From positions 14,287,469-14,351,468 of the forward strand of contig OZ007506.1 in assembly GCA_963931865.1 (NCBI GenBank): DNA of 64,000 bases, in the 5' to 3' direction. Below, one piece after another: positions 14,201-29,200 of the stretch. The DNA comes from Axinella damicornis (taxonomy: Eukaryota > Porifera > Demospongiae > Axinellida > Axinellidae). A program made the translations under genes and the position numbers. The notes beneath the pieces were generated by a model. The model worked only from the letters and a program-made list of their open reading frames with translations. It had not been told where the DNA came from and ran no database searches. The number at the start of each line of letters is the position of its first letter. Positions within the stretch are counted from its first letter, which is position 1.

Positions 14201-17200
14201 ATAATGTTATTCATAGCAGAAGCGCTACATGTAAATGCGGTACAAATTCAATTAAGGTTACGGGTTACAGTTTGCAATTGCGCATGCGCGGCGCGCGCTT
14301 GCGGTTTACAGTCAACAGTGAAATGTGTGCGCGACTTTGGCGTCAGTTTTTTATTGCTGAACTTACATCTAACCGTATATTAGACTGGATTTCAATTTTA
14401 CGAAGAAAGGGGCAGGGCGGCTCGAAAAGTTTTACCGAGATAAACATCCTGTTCGTGAGATACTGTGCGTTCTACTTGCCTGATCTGGCGAAAAGCGAAT
14501 GGCTTTGTGGTATGAACGACCATCACTCGTTTTTCCAACGGCAGCGAAGCGAAGTCGCTCCGAGCCGCCCTCCAGTCAGTTGAAAACTTCCCATGGGTGC
14601 TGCCAAGCTGGCCTGTTAGCCCTTTCTGATTGCAAAATCTGACGCCAAAAATCGCCAACTCGACCTTGAACTTTGATGCCACTGCCCGTGTTGGCATGTT
14701 GTACTCAGGCGCTAAAATCATACCAGCTAGAAGGTACTCGTATTGCTGTTATCCCTCGTTTTTGTTGCGTGTCTCTAGCTAGTTCCTGCACGGAGGGACA
14801 AAGGTAACTTGTACGTTATGTATATTTAATGAGCACACGGTATCCCGTAACCTTAACAACAGACTAATGAGACCTTATAGTATAGTATTTCATACCTTGC
14901 ACCAAATATAATGAAGGGAAATTGTTTCTCATGAATTTTGACTTGCTGCACGTACGTGTAGCCTGATGTATTTTGCAGGGCGGCACGAAGCGATATCACG
15001 AAATTGGGGCATAAAACGGAGGCTATGCATGCCTACAGAATGCTCATCTTAGCTGAACCGGTAAGTTTTTGTACATGTAGCTAAAAATATACACATATCG
15101 CTGCATATCTCTTCGTCACGACCTAGCTAGTACTGTGTACTAGCGCTGGAGAATTTTTGAGGGTTGGGCTACCATCTGCCTCTCAGTAATTTGGCGCAAA
15201 AGCGCTTGAACAGTGAGTCTAATTGCCTAGGTCCAAATGCCTTGAGGCATTTTACTTTCCTGTTCCAGGTGCTCATACTTCTTTCATGTGGTGTTGGAAT
15301 GTTGGAATGCAACTTGTTACGGATTGATATCTGTTATAGTTCCTGACATTTAAAGCGGCAAAGTTACCAGCAAAAATGTTTATCGAATTGTACATCGTAA
15401 CCTTAATGTACACGGCTTGAGTTCAAAGTTCAAAGTTGCTTTGCACCCTTTCCTACAAACAAGAGCACATAAGTAGGTCGCGAAATGATGAAATTTGGGT
15501 CAGAACTGAAGCCATAGTCTGTAGTTTCAAGCACTGCTCAGTGTAAAATGCTGCTATTTTGTGCCAAAACCATAGTGAGGGAGTCACGCAACTTTGAATT
15601 AGCCCATCTGAAGAAGAAAAACGGATTTTGGCAGTTTGGTGTGGAAAATGCTGCTATTTTGTGCCAAAACCATAGTGAGGGAGTCACGCAACTTTGAATT
15701 AGCCCATCTGAAGAAGAAAAACAAAAAAAACGGATTTTGGCAGTTTGGTGTGGATCGGTACCTTTGTGATGCTTTTTGCTACAATGGGAGTGTTCTTGGT
15801 CAGGAAAACACTCAATGATAAATGGTACGTTGTCATGAAGGCACTTATAAGCTGAACATGCATTTGTTGTACTATCATATATTGCGTGTCCACTCTATCC
15901 CTGCATATATGACCAACTCTATGATATGAGATGGGATACAAACATCAAAATGCATGCTTGTGACTGCAGTTACCTTTGGTGATGAAATGGACGAACATTT
16001 GCACCATTACTTGCTACCAGCAGTTCTCCAATCCATCTTGTGCCAAACGAGACTTGTGAAGGCAAACTCAGGTTTTCAGCATTGCCAAGTAGTATGCCTC
16101 TTACGATGCCATCAATGTTTGCATCGTCGAGTATATAGCGGTGACTGTCCTGTGTTAGAAATCAGAATACACATGCAATCATTGATCATTCAGTAACAGC
16201 CAATCTTGTACACAATTATGCTTTACCTTCAGGAAGTGATCAAACCAGACCTTCTCTAGATCTGTTGCTGTCTGTGGTGAGTTCAACTTCAGATAAGTGG
16301 TAACTGCAGGGAATGAATGCATGACAGTTACAGGTTTGGCAGCTACTAGGAGGACTTTCTGCAAACATGCAACACAATAAATAATGAGTATATGACCCCA
16401 TCCTACACATCTTTTCACAATTTAGGATATTTATTTGTATATATTGGGGGTGGGGGGTGTCATCCCTACTACTTTCCATTATGCCTATCTACGTATAATG
16501 ATTTTACTGTTGTTGATGTCAGTTTATGTCATGTTTTTTTTTCAGCATGCAGGCACATCCTTGAACTGAGGTTTGCCATCCAGTAGAAGTCTCTCCTCTG
16601 TCCTTGGAATTCAGAGAATCGACTCATGAAGGTACTACACTGGCTGAAGAATCACTGACCGGTATCGGTTCAAGCACCAAGACAATCCCTTCTCTGGATA
16701 TAAAAGCAGTTCTCCCTGTCTAGAGACCTGGGATACCTGCATATACCCATGCAGTTTTTAGTACACTTAGCAGTGACATTTCACATAGCCCACAGAGGCC
16801 ACAGAGTGCAGTAGGTAGTAACACAGATTCCATGCACATTAACTGTCTTAAGTAATGATTACATTTCGTCGTTAGCCCAAGTGCTTTGTGTGAATGTGTA
16901 TAAATTTAATGAAGAATATGGCATCACAAAAGAAGCCATATTACTTGAGTGGATGGTTCATGCACCTCGTGAGATTTCAAAGCTGCGAAACAAGTGATGG
17001 GATCACGCGCTGCTTGCTGTAAATAGCTGATGTTTCATGCTGTTTCGTGTTGTTTTTTTTTGAGAGGGTTGAACAACATTAGATTTGCTGATCTGATGAA
17101 AGAAAGAAGAAAACTGACTTTCTTATTTGCGATTGTACTTTTTGATGCCAAAAACTGTCACCAGAATTTATGCTTGAGTGTAATAGTAGGGTGGAACCAT

Positions 17201-20200
17201 AAGAGCAGGCTGGCATAATGAACTGTAAAGAGTGAAAGGTCTGACTTAGTTAGCGCTTTTGGTTTATCTATGATAGAACAGCTAAAACTAGGCTGATTGT
17301 CAATGTGTGCTCACAAATGATTTTATGAACGTGCATAATGTGAGCACAATAAACAAATCCTGGAAGCATAATCAAAGCAGTTAAGAGCATCGGAGCATAG
17401 CATAATAAGACAATTAGGTACTGGACAACATTCATGAACTGTGCATGTGCTTCCTTCCTAGTACATGACATCACTTATAAAGTAAGCAGACTCTATGTGC
17501 ACATAATTTCTCAAAATGGTAAACTTATAACTTATGCCTTTAAAACAACGTATACCATTCATCTTCAAGTGCTACTATCACTAGTTGCAAACAATCGAAG
17601 ATGTAACATCAATAGTAGACAGTTTTGACTCACAAATTGACTTGTAGTTGAAACTGTAATTGTGCGTATGCATGTCTCTTACGTATCAGGCCTCCATGCC
17701 CAGCTAAGGCCATCTTATATCTATGTACGTATACTTGCAAAGCGATACCATGTGTGGCCATGGGCAGTGAACCTTACATGCTCAGGGGGTGGGAGCTGTT
17801 TTAAGCGTTTCCAAATTCATACGTATAATGAAACAGAACCCATGCTTGTGGTTTGCACTAGTGCATCCTACAACTCTCCATGCACAATAGCCATGTTTTT
17901 TCTGTAACTAAGTCGCACTGTAATTTAATTCTGAAGTACAGTACTGTACTCTGCCAGATTATTGCCAGTAGTAAATAGTCTGTCGAATCATCAGTGCAGT
18001 TGGCAATGATCATTATAGGCAAAACTACAGCCACATGTGTTTTCCAGCGTTTCAGTGCACTTGAACCAATACAGGATTGAAACATCACTGCCTTGTTTGA
18101 TGATAAAGTTTGTGCTGTCGACTAGTTCTATCGGTAGACTACGTGCACGCGTGGGTTGCGTATGTGCGCGTGTGCATTTAACACTATAAAAAGTGCCGAA
18201 CTGAACATACAAAAATGAAATAATCTACAATACTTATAAAGTCCTTAGTGTCTTCTTCATGGAACTTACTTGAATCAAAGTTGTTCAGTGTCGCAAGAAC
18301 CTTTGTAGTGAGGTCAATTGAAACTAAAACTTCACATGACTGCTTTAGAGAGGTTTTCTGTAATGCAGCCACCTGTCTAATAAGGCCAAATATTTTTGGC
18401 CCCCAGGTGACCGCATTAGACAGGTTCCACTGTAATGTGGACTAGAACACTTGTCTGCGACATAGCAACAACACAGTTGGAAGGTTCACCTTATGCAATC
18501 ATCAACTGTCGTACACAGAGATATTTATTCAGTTTTGCTTCTTTCCACGGTAGAAGTGGAAAGCGTACAGTAGCTCTAAGTAACTGTCCCTTAATGGGGA
18601 GGCAAATAAAATTAAAACGGAGCTATTTAATGATATTAATGAGGATTCTGGCAGCCATTTGGGTCAGACCATGTCAAGTGTCAGCATACAACCAAAGTTA
18701 GCTACAGCTGGCTTCACAGGTACCAACGGCACAGGCACACCCTCCAACACACAGAATAACAGTGAATAGGCTGTTAATGATATTCATGATCCACAAAATA
18801 AGACAGATTACGCCCCTTGTCGCAGTCACAGTCAGGGTATGGTTAGACAGAGGTTCAGTGCTCAGTTCAGCTACAGCTTGCTTATCTCTGAACTTTTGTC
18901 CCACATTTCGGATCTTTCTCTCGTCTCATTAATGTGGTCACAAGACTGAGAACCTCTGCTCACGGATATCTTCGTGCAGGGCTGGCATCTACACACACAA
19001 TGGGCATCTATTCTCGGACGTAAATTAGCTGAACATATAGCTCCTTCTGGTATGGTCTGGCAGGTAGCCGAGTACTAGTGGAAACTTACAAACATAAGTC
19101 GAGACGATTGTATGGCAAAGATCTCTTCATGCAGGGTAAGGACGGACATAACTAATGTGAAATATGTACATGTACAATGGCATGGCACACTCATTCTTCG
19201 TTCACAGCGTTTTGTCATCTTCAAACTTGGAGAATGAACATGTGATCATGTGCAAATTACATCACACAGTTCCGAGAATAAGTGCTGTCTGAGGCATTAT
19301 CCCGCCACTCACAGCGATACAAGTAAAAGAGTGCAGCACGGGTATAATATCACTGAGCCTGCATGATACCATTTGTTGGTGCAATTGTGATTTTACCTGC
19401 TAAGGGTTCAACATTGCAACTATTATGTCTGACAATGTGTGGTGACCAGGAATTGATTCTCTCCTCTACTTTGCAAGTTATCTTTCAGGGCATTGATATC
19501 AAGTACATTTCTTAGATTGGATTCATTGGAAATAATCAGTGTAATAGGCTTCTGTTAAAACGGATTTGTCAGGAATATACCTCTACCATTGTCATGAGTT
19601 TATTAGTATGTACAACCACCTCTATTCCATCCCATTATACACAATTTAACAAGCTGCAAGTTGGCTAACAACAGGAGCTATGAGACTGGGCTTCCTCCCG
19701 TTGGGGTGGAATAAAGGATTGGTAGTAGTGCAGGGGCCACTCCCCCCACATGGCTCAGCGTGGAGACCTGCCCAGGTCTACCCACAACCCAACACACAGA
19801 TACAGCCATTGTACAGCCCGCATACATACAGCCTGAATAATATGCCCACAGCTGTAATAATATAGCAGCCCAGCATACAGCAACAAGCTTTGGGGAGTGC
19901 CTGTCCGTGACAGTCCCCGCCCAGCAAGACATGAAAGGGAACACCCAAGTAAAGGATAGATCCCCGCCCAACACGACATACGAAACAAGGGAGGGAGTGA
20001 GTGCAATGCCCCTGCGCAGTCACACCTCAGAGAGGTGTAAAACATGAGCCGACATCTAAAAACACACAAGTACAACAGACAAACACAAAACCAAAGTAGG
20101 AGTAGTAGTCATATGGACATAATTATGGACTTACCTGGCTTACCTGAAGAGAATTATCTGATGTGGGTGGGCGGGAGGGGAGACAGAGATCTTAGTACCT

Positions 20201-23200
20201 AGCTTCTGGAGGCTTCACAATTGCACACGTGGCGCACTCAGCCAGCAGCTGTGCGCATGCGTCTTAGTTGATCTGCGAGCTTGATTAGGATCTGAGTTTG
20301 ACCTCACCCCACCCCAGAGGGAGTGGCCACCCTTCGCTTGTTAACTATATTTAAAGCTAGCTTTAAACATCATTTAACAAGCTGCAAGTTGGCTAACAAC
20401 AGGAGCTATGAGACTGGGCTTCCTCCCGTTGGGGTGGAATAAAGTAGTGCAGGGGCCACTCCCCCCACATGGCTCAGCGTGGAGACCTGCCCAGGTCTAC
20501 CCACAACCCAACACACAGATACAGCCATTGTACAGCCCGCATACATACAGCCTGAATAATATGCCCACAGCTGTAATAATATAGCAGCCCAGCATACAGC
20601 AACAAGCTTTGGGGAGTGCCTGTCCGTGACAGTCCCAAGTGCAGAGCAAACTGCACTCTCCAAAGCAGCCCTGAAGAAGTCTACCCAACCGATACCCCAT
20701 TTGTCAGGAATATACCTCTACCATTGTCATGAGTTTATTAGTATGTACAACCACCTCTATTCCATCCCATTATACACAATAAAACCTGAAACCTTGTTCA
20801 TTCACTTACTCCATAGCATAATAGGAAAGATTTGAGATGGTCCTCGTTCTTTCATCAGACGAAGCATGGCTTGCCCAAGAAACCAGAATGCCTTGTGATG
20901 TCCAAATTTGAAGTTCTCTCTGAATGAAAGGAATAAATATGCAGAAGAGTAAAACACATCAAAATTGTTGAGATAGCAGAACAGCAAAACATAGGAAAAC
21001 AAGCAGGGATGAAACAGTTCAGTATATGTACGTACAACCACACCCTTCAAATATAGATGAATGACATTGTATAAAAGATATGCAAGGGGATTGTATACCG
21101 AACCGTTTTATGTTATCATCCCTACCTTGCTTGCTTACTGTTCGCTGTTCTGCTATCCCTGTATCCTTTAATGTTTTCCTCTCATTTATGAGCAGCAGGT
21201 GCATGCTTGGACAGAATTCTGTATCTATCACAGAGCAGCAGAAGTCTGACCTGCATAACCATGCAGTTTTTTGTGACATTTAACTTGAAAGACATTCACA
21301 GAAGAGTCTTGGGTTCACAATTCAAAGTTACTTTGTATGTATGCATACAAATGAAGAAAATTGAGTCACATACAACAGACAAGTGGTAAGGCCACTGCCG
21401 AAGGCAATGTGCATAGTGCAGTGGTGATCCAATCCGCGTGAAGCACAGAAATATTTTTCACCATCGCTATCTGGATTGGCCCTCGTACGAACATAGCACC
21501 TTCGTGCTTGCCACGCGTAACTTTTCTGCATGGTTTTTCAATTCTGTGACCGCCTCACTCTCAATGTGGAAGGAAATACTTGTGTGTGTTGGTCTCACCC
21601 CTAGCCCCTGAATATCGAGTTTCAAGTCGTGTTTCAAACCAAATAGCATGGAAAAATGTCAGTACAGCGCTTCAACGACTTTCTCTGCTGATGGAAGTCT
21701 ACAAGGAACTTTTATCTTGCTCGAGTGAAAAATTGGTCTGGCCAAAACTGGACTGGCCAGACCGCTTGCTATGGCCATGTACAAAGCCAGTCTGAAGTTC
21801 CTGAGTGGGTGGTTTCAAGTGCCTCGTGACTCTTCGAAGTTGAAAAAAGTGATGGGGTTGTGCACTGCTCACTGTAAAGTGCAGCTTTTGTATGGGTGCA
21901 TGAAAAGCATTGTGACAGATTCACTTTGAACTACCCCATCTTAAAGAAGAACAAGAATTTTTTTTTTTTGGCAGTTTGGTGACTTCCAAGTTTAGTACTT
22001 TCACAATACTGTTTCGGGATTCTTCTTGCCACAAAAACACTCGAAGATGAATGGTACGTTATAAAGGCTTAGTTATAATATTATGTTGCTCGTTCTTGAG
22101 ATTATAATGTTCTGTATTGTGTGTCTGCTCAATTCCTATACTGACTCTGTGATTGTAGAACTACTACAGAAACAATACCCTACCTTCTGACAAAATTGTT
22201 GAGGACGGAACTAACAGAAGCTATGTCCATGGTTTCAAATTTGCGGATGCAAATTTTTTGGTACGTATGGACCTTAAGACAACGTTGGTACTTTCCTGGA
22301 GCCCTATGCAAAAGACAAGACATTAGTAATTAACTTGCTGTAGATATATAAACATCATAGTGTGCTAAGAACTAACAGGAGAGTGCAATAAGCTATTGCC
22401 AGGTAGAGGAGAAAGTCTCGCTGGAAGCAATGTTCTATTTTCTTCACCAGGGTTGAAAATATCATAGAAGTACTCTCTCCACCCTAGACAATAAGAAAAT
22501 GGAAGTGAGGTGCAACATGCACGTCTGTAGTTAATACACAACCCATTTCACTGACAATCTCAAAGTCGATAAATTCATCCATAACTGCCACAAACAGGCA
22601 GGAGTCCTCAGATGCAATTCTGTACTTTCCATCAGGTGGAAATAGCAGATCCTGAACAGCAGCATCCAAAGTTTTGCGCAGCTTGCGGGCCTTTTGTACC
22701 TCTGAGATTGAAAAGGAATCTGTTATGATACACAATACAGATTTGTATCAATCAATGACAGCAAACCTTGGTGTCCATGTACATCTTTTGTTGGTTGTTC
22801 ATCTTTTGCAGGCTGTATAGCAACAGCTTGACTATTTTCAGCGACTGACGTGAACTTCATTCTTGCCTGTACTTCTCTGTTATGTTTCATAAAAATATCA
22901 CTCAATGCTTTTCCAACAGTGTTGGTGACCACAGCAACCGGAAACCCACATTTTTCATCTGGATGGAGAAATTTGGCATCAACTTCAAAACCATCTGTAG
23001 TGTTGACAAGGATTAGAGCCACTGTGGATGCACTGTCACTGATGCATGCCATGACGGTTGTCAGTTGCTCTTCCTTCTCATCACTTAGCCAATAGCAACG
23101 AATGTGGGGGAAAGTAGACTCATCTTTTCTGATATCTATCCAGTCAATGTTTTGAGGGATTTCAGTGGCTGGTGACCATGGTGACCATGCATAGGTGAAG

Positions 23201-26200
23201 CTGGAATGAAAAGTGTCTTTCACCCTTATCCCTAGACCTGAGGAAGATTTTAGTACATGTGGTCATGACTATTGTATTACAGTTAATGTTAATTAATCTC
23301 TAATTACCTTTGAGAATGGGTTGAGATGGAACCACAGTGGAACCAGCTGAAAACTCTCTCTGTTGTTGACTGGATTCTGTAATGGAATATCACTTCAGTC
23401 AATTCAGACCGATCAAAATCAAGGTTTCAAGCTTAAGTTGGCAGAGACAACAGTAGCAATAATAAATACCTCCTGCAGTATCAATCTCCAATGTTTCACT
23501 AGAATTTTTGCATACAAAGGCAATGGTGCACTGTATGCCACACCTCCCCTGTGTGGGTGAGCTGGGTCAACCAGAGCTAGAGCACTCAATCACCAGGGCA
23601 GTTTGTTATAGGTATAGAATAGCAGTCAGGGCCGTATGGCTACACAGTACTAAACCCGAGGGCCACAGCCCTGAGGGTGAGGGGCTGTATAAACCACACG
23701 GCACCTGACTGCTATGCTTTATGTACCATATATCCTGAGGGTGGGGCATGTGCATGCTTGCATTGCTAGTAACAGTAGTCGACGCATACAAAACCGTACA
23801 GAATGGCTGAAAAGAGCATCTTTCTCAGCAAAAACCCAGCGTGTTTGGGTTTAGGTCTTGACGGGACAGAGTGTTGCAGCAACTTGGGACCTGACTGTGA
23901 GCCTAACACTTCCCAAGTGCTTCAAATTTATTGAAGATGATGACCAGTGGCGGATCTAGGGGGGGGGGGGGGGGGGGGGGCACCAGGGGCCGGTGCCCCC
24001 CCCCCTCTTTTGCTTCTTCATCACTTTATTTTCCTCCTTACTAACTTGCTGCCGCTACGTTGTAACTCCTGGTCTGGCCTCCTCAGCTCGCAATATCGTG
24101 CGTTGCCTGAAACCGAACGGCTTGGGAACGAGACCACGATCTAGTATACCCCTCCGTGTATGTACGTATTACGTTCGTGAGTGAAATTGGAGCAAGGAAG
24201 AAGCTCATGGCGGCCCTAGCCCTGGGACCTGCAATCCTTGTACATCTGGAACTTGCAGTGCAAAGCGCGAAGGTGCCACGAGAGCCCATCCGGAGAAGTA
24301 AAAAATGAAGGAAAAAAAATATTTCCGCGCTTCGTGCGGACTGATTGGCACTACACGCCTCTATGCACTACCTCCGGCAGCGTTTAATATATGGTGCCCC
24401 CCCTTTCATAAATCCTGTATCTGCCCCTGATGACCTACAAGAATTGTCAAAGGGTTTCATACCGAACACATCCATGAGCACCAAATGGGCATAAACCAGC
24501 TCAAACAAAAGACAAATCCATGCTCTCTTATGACTGTCCCGATATGCTGTTGAAAGGAGAAACACTAGTATCGCTGGAGTAAGTGTTCTATCCTCCAGTC
24601 AAAGATAGACCTGAACCTTCAGCCAAACGTGTCACAGGTATCGGGTATGCACCTTTCTTTTCAGAATACAACTGGCTGTACTATTAACCAGACCTCTCAA
24701 CTCTCACGATCCCACCGTGAGACTCACGATTTCAGCCCTACTCTCACGGTCTCACGGTGATGTCCTCGTTTCTCACGGTCTGCTGATCAACTAAGGTTCA
24801 AAGTTCTGTGATGACCTCATTTCTCACGGTCAGCTTATCAACTAAAGTCAAAGTTCTAGTTCTGTGCACATGTCAGCTCATATGAGGTAGTCAGTAGAGT
24901 GATTCTGAAGGGGAGGAATTGGCTCAGGGTACATGCAGGACTCTGACGACAGTAATGAGCACCAGCAGCAGTCCCCTCCCAGGCTGAAGACGTCCAAGAA
25001 ACTCACAGGGGAAGCTACTTACAGGACCAAGTTCAGCTCTATTTGGGTATCTCACTATAGAGTTCTTTTTGAAGTTGAGAGGTCTGATTAACATAACCAA
25101 ACACGAGTTCCTGTTGTGCCTGGTCCTGTTCAAAAACCAACCTTCCAGGTGCATTCACCACATGCATGTGACAATTACAGTGTATCTTAAATGATACTGA
25201 CCTGTCACAAAAAAAAACTTGGATAACCATGACTCCTGGACAAACTGCATTGTACAAGCTATTGCACTGATCTTCTTGTGTATATGATTGTGTTAACTCT
25301 TTAAGGTAGGAAACATGGGTACCACGATCTCCGAAACCAAGTTGATGGATAAATGGGCAGCATCAAAGCGTACACAAGTTTCAGCAATACTTTGCATCAA
25401 ACTGCTCCCTCTGCTTGAAAATGCCCTAAAACTCAATTTTAAGGCCCTCTACGAAACTGAAAATTTGGACCCTCTCCAAGGCCCCACCCACACTCTGACC
25501 CCATCATCAATACACACACAAAACAGGCCCAAAAACAACGGATGGATTTACCACCTGCTCTCCTCACTTGCAGGCTCCAGCCCAAAACTCACTGCCGCCC
25601 TCAAAAACAGAGGTTTGGCTACCCTAGGCTTTCAAAAAAAATTCCACGCACACCAGCTAAAACCGACTCAAGCCAAGGCCAGTTTCCATAAGGTCAACCT
25701 ACCCCCTGCAAAACTAGGGATGCTTTTCCACGTTCACCCCTCGGTTACAGAGTTTTGGCCACACATCTACTGCCTCTCACCAGCCCAGTCCAGCTACCAA
25801 ACCAGCCAAATTTGCCCTAACACGAAAATGGGCGGGGCCTGTAATGCCGAAAGGTCAACTCTCTAGAGTACCTTGGCCAGGGAGCTGTCAGAGGCTGTTC
25901 ACTTTCCAGGCTGTTCTTCGGCCACTTCAGCAGCCCAACAAACATTCTGCTCACTCGACCTAGCTATTCACACTCAGATAGCCTATCGCTACATTCAATA
26001 AGCCAGAATAGCTTCTTACGTAAAAAAAAATAAAAAAATAAAAAGTGTTCAAACAAATCTTCAAAGTACCGCACGGCCACATCAGAGTACCGATTTGAAA
26101 CTTGAAAGGGCCGCTAGCCGCATCAAAGAGAGAAGCCCCCCTTGTTTATTCCGGTTGCCGCCGTGGGAAAACATAAACAGATGAATAACTCTATATAACC

Positions 26201-29200
26201 GTATGCGAGTGACGTCATCTCATTAATTATTCATGAGCAAAATTGCGCGATTTCGCCGATGCCATGCTTCCTACCTTAAGTTAATTAATTAACTCTTTAG
26301 GGCCCAAATTCTTTCTCTAGGTCATTTTGAATCTATAGAACACTTAAACATACCCTCATTTCTGTTCCCTGGTGTTGCTGGGCTCGAAACTGCTCACACA
26401 GCTATACTAAGCATATACGTGACTTAACCACACCCACCAATTAATGAGCTTGCAATCAAGCCTCCCGAGAAATGCCAACCTGCCGTAGCTAAAAAACGGA
26501 CCATGAACACTGGAAACGGAGGGCCTACAAGGCAAGACAGCTACTTTCTAAGTCCATTTATGCCAAAAAGGGCGGAATTGGCCTTCCCAGTGCCGACCAA
26601 GACCTTTCTATCGCGGAGCCCAGACACGGCCATGCTGTTTGCACCCACCCACCTCCCCCTATCCCGCCCTTTCTGCTGTCGCAGAACCTATCTCCCAAGG
26701 ACATTGCCGACATTGCCGGATGTGACATCATGAAGCTGAAAGTCTCACGTTGCAGATATGCAACGTTAGGTCTTAAAGGGTTAGCTAAACATGAGTTTAG
26801 CTACATGTCCCCAGGGCAGTGCTATAATAAAATACAATGCCTCCTGGCAAGTACTTTATGACATTTGTAATATTAACAGCTGCTTGACAACAGGATATAG
26901 ACAATCTTTAGCTTGACGACACTATAAAGTAGCTATAATTTCTGAAGCTTGAAGGGGCGAAGCCTCGAGTTATTGGTCCAATGGCAGGAAAATAGATGTG
27001 TAGTCTGATCAAATTGAATGCACGATACCGGAGTAACACAGGAAACTTAATGGGAGGAGGAAGAGGATGGGGATGAGGAAAAGAGGAGGAAGAGGAGGAA
27101 TATTACCAGGGGGTGTTTAACGTATACTGGATAGGGCTGCTACCTAGGTTCCCAGGTTGGGAGACGGATGTAGATACGTAAGGCACATGTTGCTCTTCCT
27201 GCAGCTTCCCAGTGTTAATTCGTTTGAGAGAGTCTTCAATGCCTATCGAAGCAGTGCAGTGGTTGCTGTTCAAACCCCCAACTATGGTCAGCAAAGGAAG
27301 TGCTAGTACCAGTTTGATTAAGGTTATGGGATCCCTGCGCGCGGATACGCACACCGTATACTTAATTAAGCGCTATTTCATAGTTTTTTTTGTCACCAAA
27401 AACAAAGCTGTGTGATCCGACTTGGACTTGGAAGACCGTGTTGAAATAGGCACGAACAGTATAGAAAGGGCCGGACGAAGCGTTTTTGTAAATGTGATGA
27501 CCGTTCCGAAGTTATTCGACGCTGTAGTCCAAAGACGGGAATCAAGATGGCAGTTATTTGTACTCAAGGGTCGTTCTTTCGAAGACAGTAGTTCAACCTA
27601 GCCACAAAACGCTTCCGTCCGCCCTAGAGCTTCCTATGGCGTGTCTCCCAACAGTAGAATCGAGTTGCTGGCGGTCTTCGCACTGGAGATTTTTGGTGAA
27701 TAGTTTGATGGAATCGATTTAACCAGCGTACGACGGCTACAGTGTGAGCTGCTGTCATGATGTTTGGTCTGCATGTTGACTACCCTCCTTGCTGTGTGTC
27801 GAGTAAGTTTGATTTCGCTAGCTTACTTTCTGTGCGAGAAAAATGGGGTTGAACAAATTGTCTGGCCACGCCCACCGCACGGGGATCCCGTAACCTTAAG
27901 GAGGTGACGAAGCTTCGATGTGTGGAGTTGTTCTTAATTATAGTAGCGGAGTATGGTCCTGAAAGTGGAATATAAGAGGCGAGGGTGTTGCCTGGTTACA
28001 CTCTGGGTAGGTGAAAAATTGTGCCGCGTAATATAAATAATTAATATTTGAGTACTTAAGATAGGCCTACAGAGATTCTGACTACACCGCCATGATCGCT
28101 ATCATGCACTGACCTGATTGTAAAACATTGGTGATGAAACTCACCTTGGTGGTGGAGCTTTTGTCTCACCGTTGGTTGCCATTGCTCAAGTGCTCTCTTC
28201 CACTTCCGGTGGCAGTACCGTTCTTAGGAAAAGCAAATGAAGATTCTGACCACACGGGGCCGTGATCGCTGTCGTTCACTGACGCTTACAAGCCGAAACT
28301 CACCATGCTGGCGAAGTTGTGAGTGCTGTAAATTTCTTATCCCCTCCTTGGGCCGCCACACCCATTGCTGACTTGATCTATATAGCTATGACTCCAGAAA
28401 TCGAGCATGGTCCTCACGTGACGTGCATTAATTGGCAACTGGTTTAACGGCTGCTACCAGGAGTGCGGTTGCCCCTCAAATAGAAAGGTACATTGTAAAG
28501 TTACAGGGCACAAAGCATTGTTTGATTTTATGTGCATTATGGATATTTCTGAGATCAAACGCCACCCTTGATTAGTGCCTGCCCTCGAACAATAGCTGCA
28601 CCTCTAAATGCCACCCTTGTTTAGTAACCGTGGCTATAACAATAGTATTCGAATAGCACATGAGCAACCTTCAATTGTTGGATGGCAGGGCAATTGTGGA
28701 GCACTTGTCTGGCGCTCGTTGAGGGAAGTGACGTCTTGTGACCACTTTGTTGTCAGTGTGAACACTTTGTAGGTCATGTAATTTCCTGAGGCAAGGGAGC
28801 GAGTGATGTGTGACCGGTGAATTGCCATTTTGTCGTAATGATAATGATGGTACCACACAAGGCTAAACCAAATCACACTTCTTTGTAGCTAAGCTTTTTC
28901 TTCGCAACAAAGTGGGACATACTCCAATCCATTACCTTGATTAGTGGTTGCCCTCAAATAGTAGCCGCAAAACTTCTTTGTAATAGTCGCAGTGTTTGAT
29001 CGTGGAAATATGGTACATAGGGACAAAATCCATCATTTTTTTCAAGCTTGACCCTTAGTTGCATAATAATTGGGGAGTGAGGGTACATTGTCTACAGCAA
29101 TATCCGAGAAGTTCGGGAGGCTCATAGGATGATGTAGAAGGGAGCTGGGCACACAGGGGCTGTAGCCCCCCTAAAGAGTCGGGGAAGGGGGGCTTAGTTC

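Noticed and set aside
18286..18363. Exon-like minus-strand segment (SLKQSCEVLVSIDLTTKVL)
   Set aside because: Including it between the exons at 20,810 and 16,354 creates a stop; skipping it keeps phase.
19678..20663. Cysteine-rich minus-strand ORFs duplicated at two positions
   Set aside because: They lie wholly in the B direct repeats of the composite insertion, are open in several overlapping frames, and have no recognisable domain.
25315..25866. 183-codon ORF in the TTAA element as a transposase
   Set aside because: Proline-rich with no DDE or other recognisable motif, and disrupted in the second copy.
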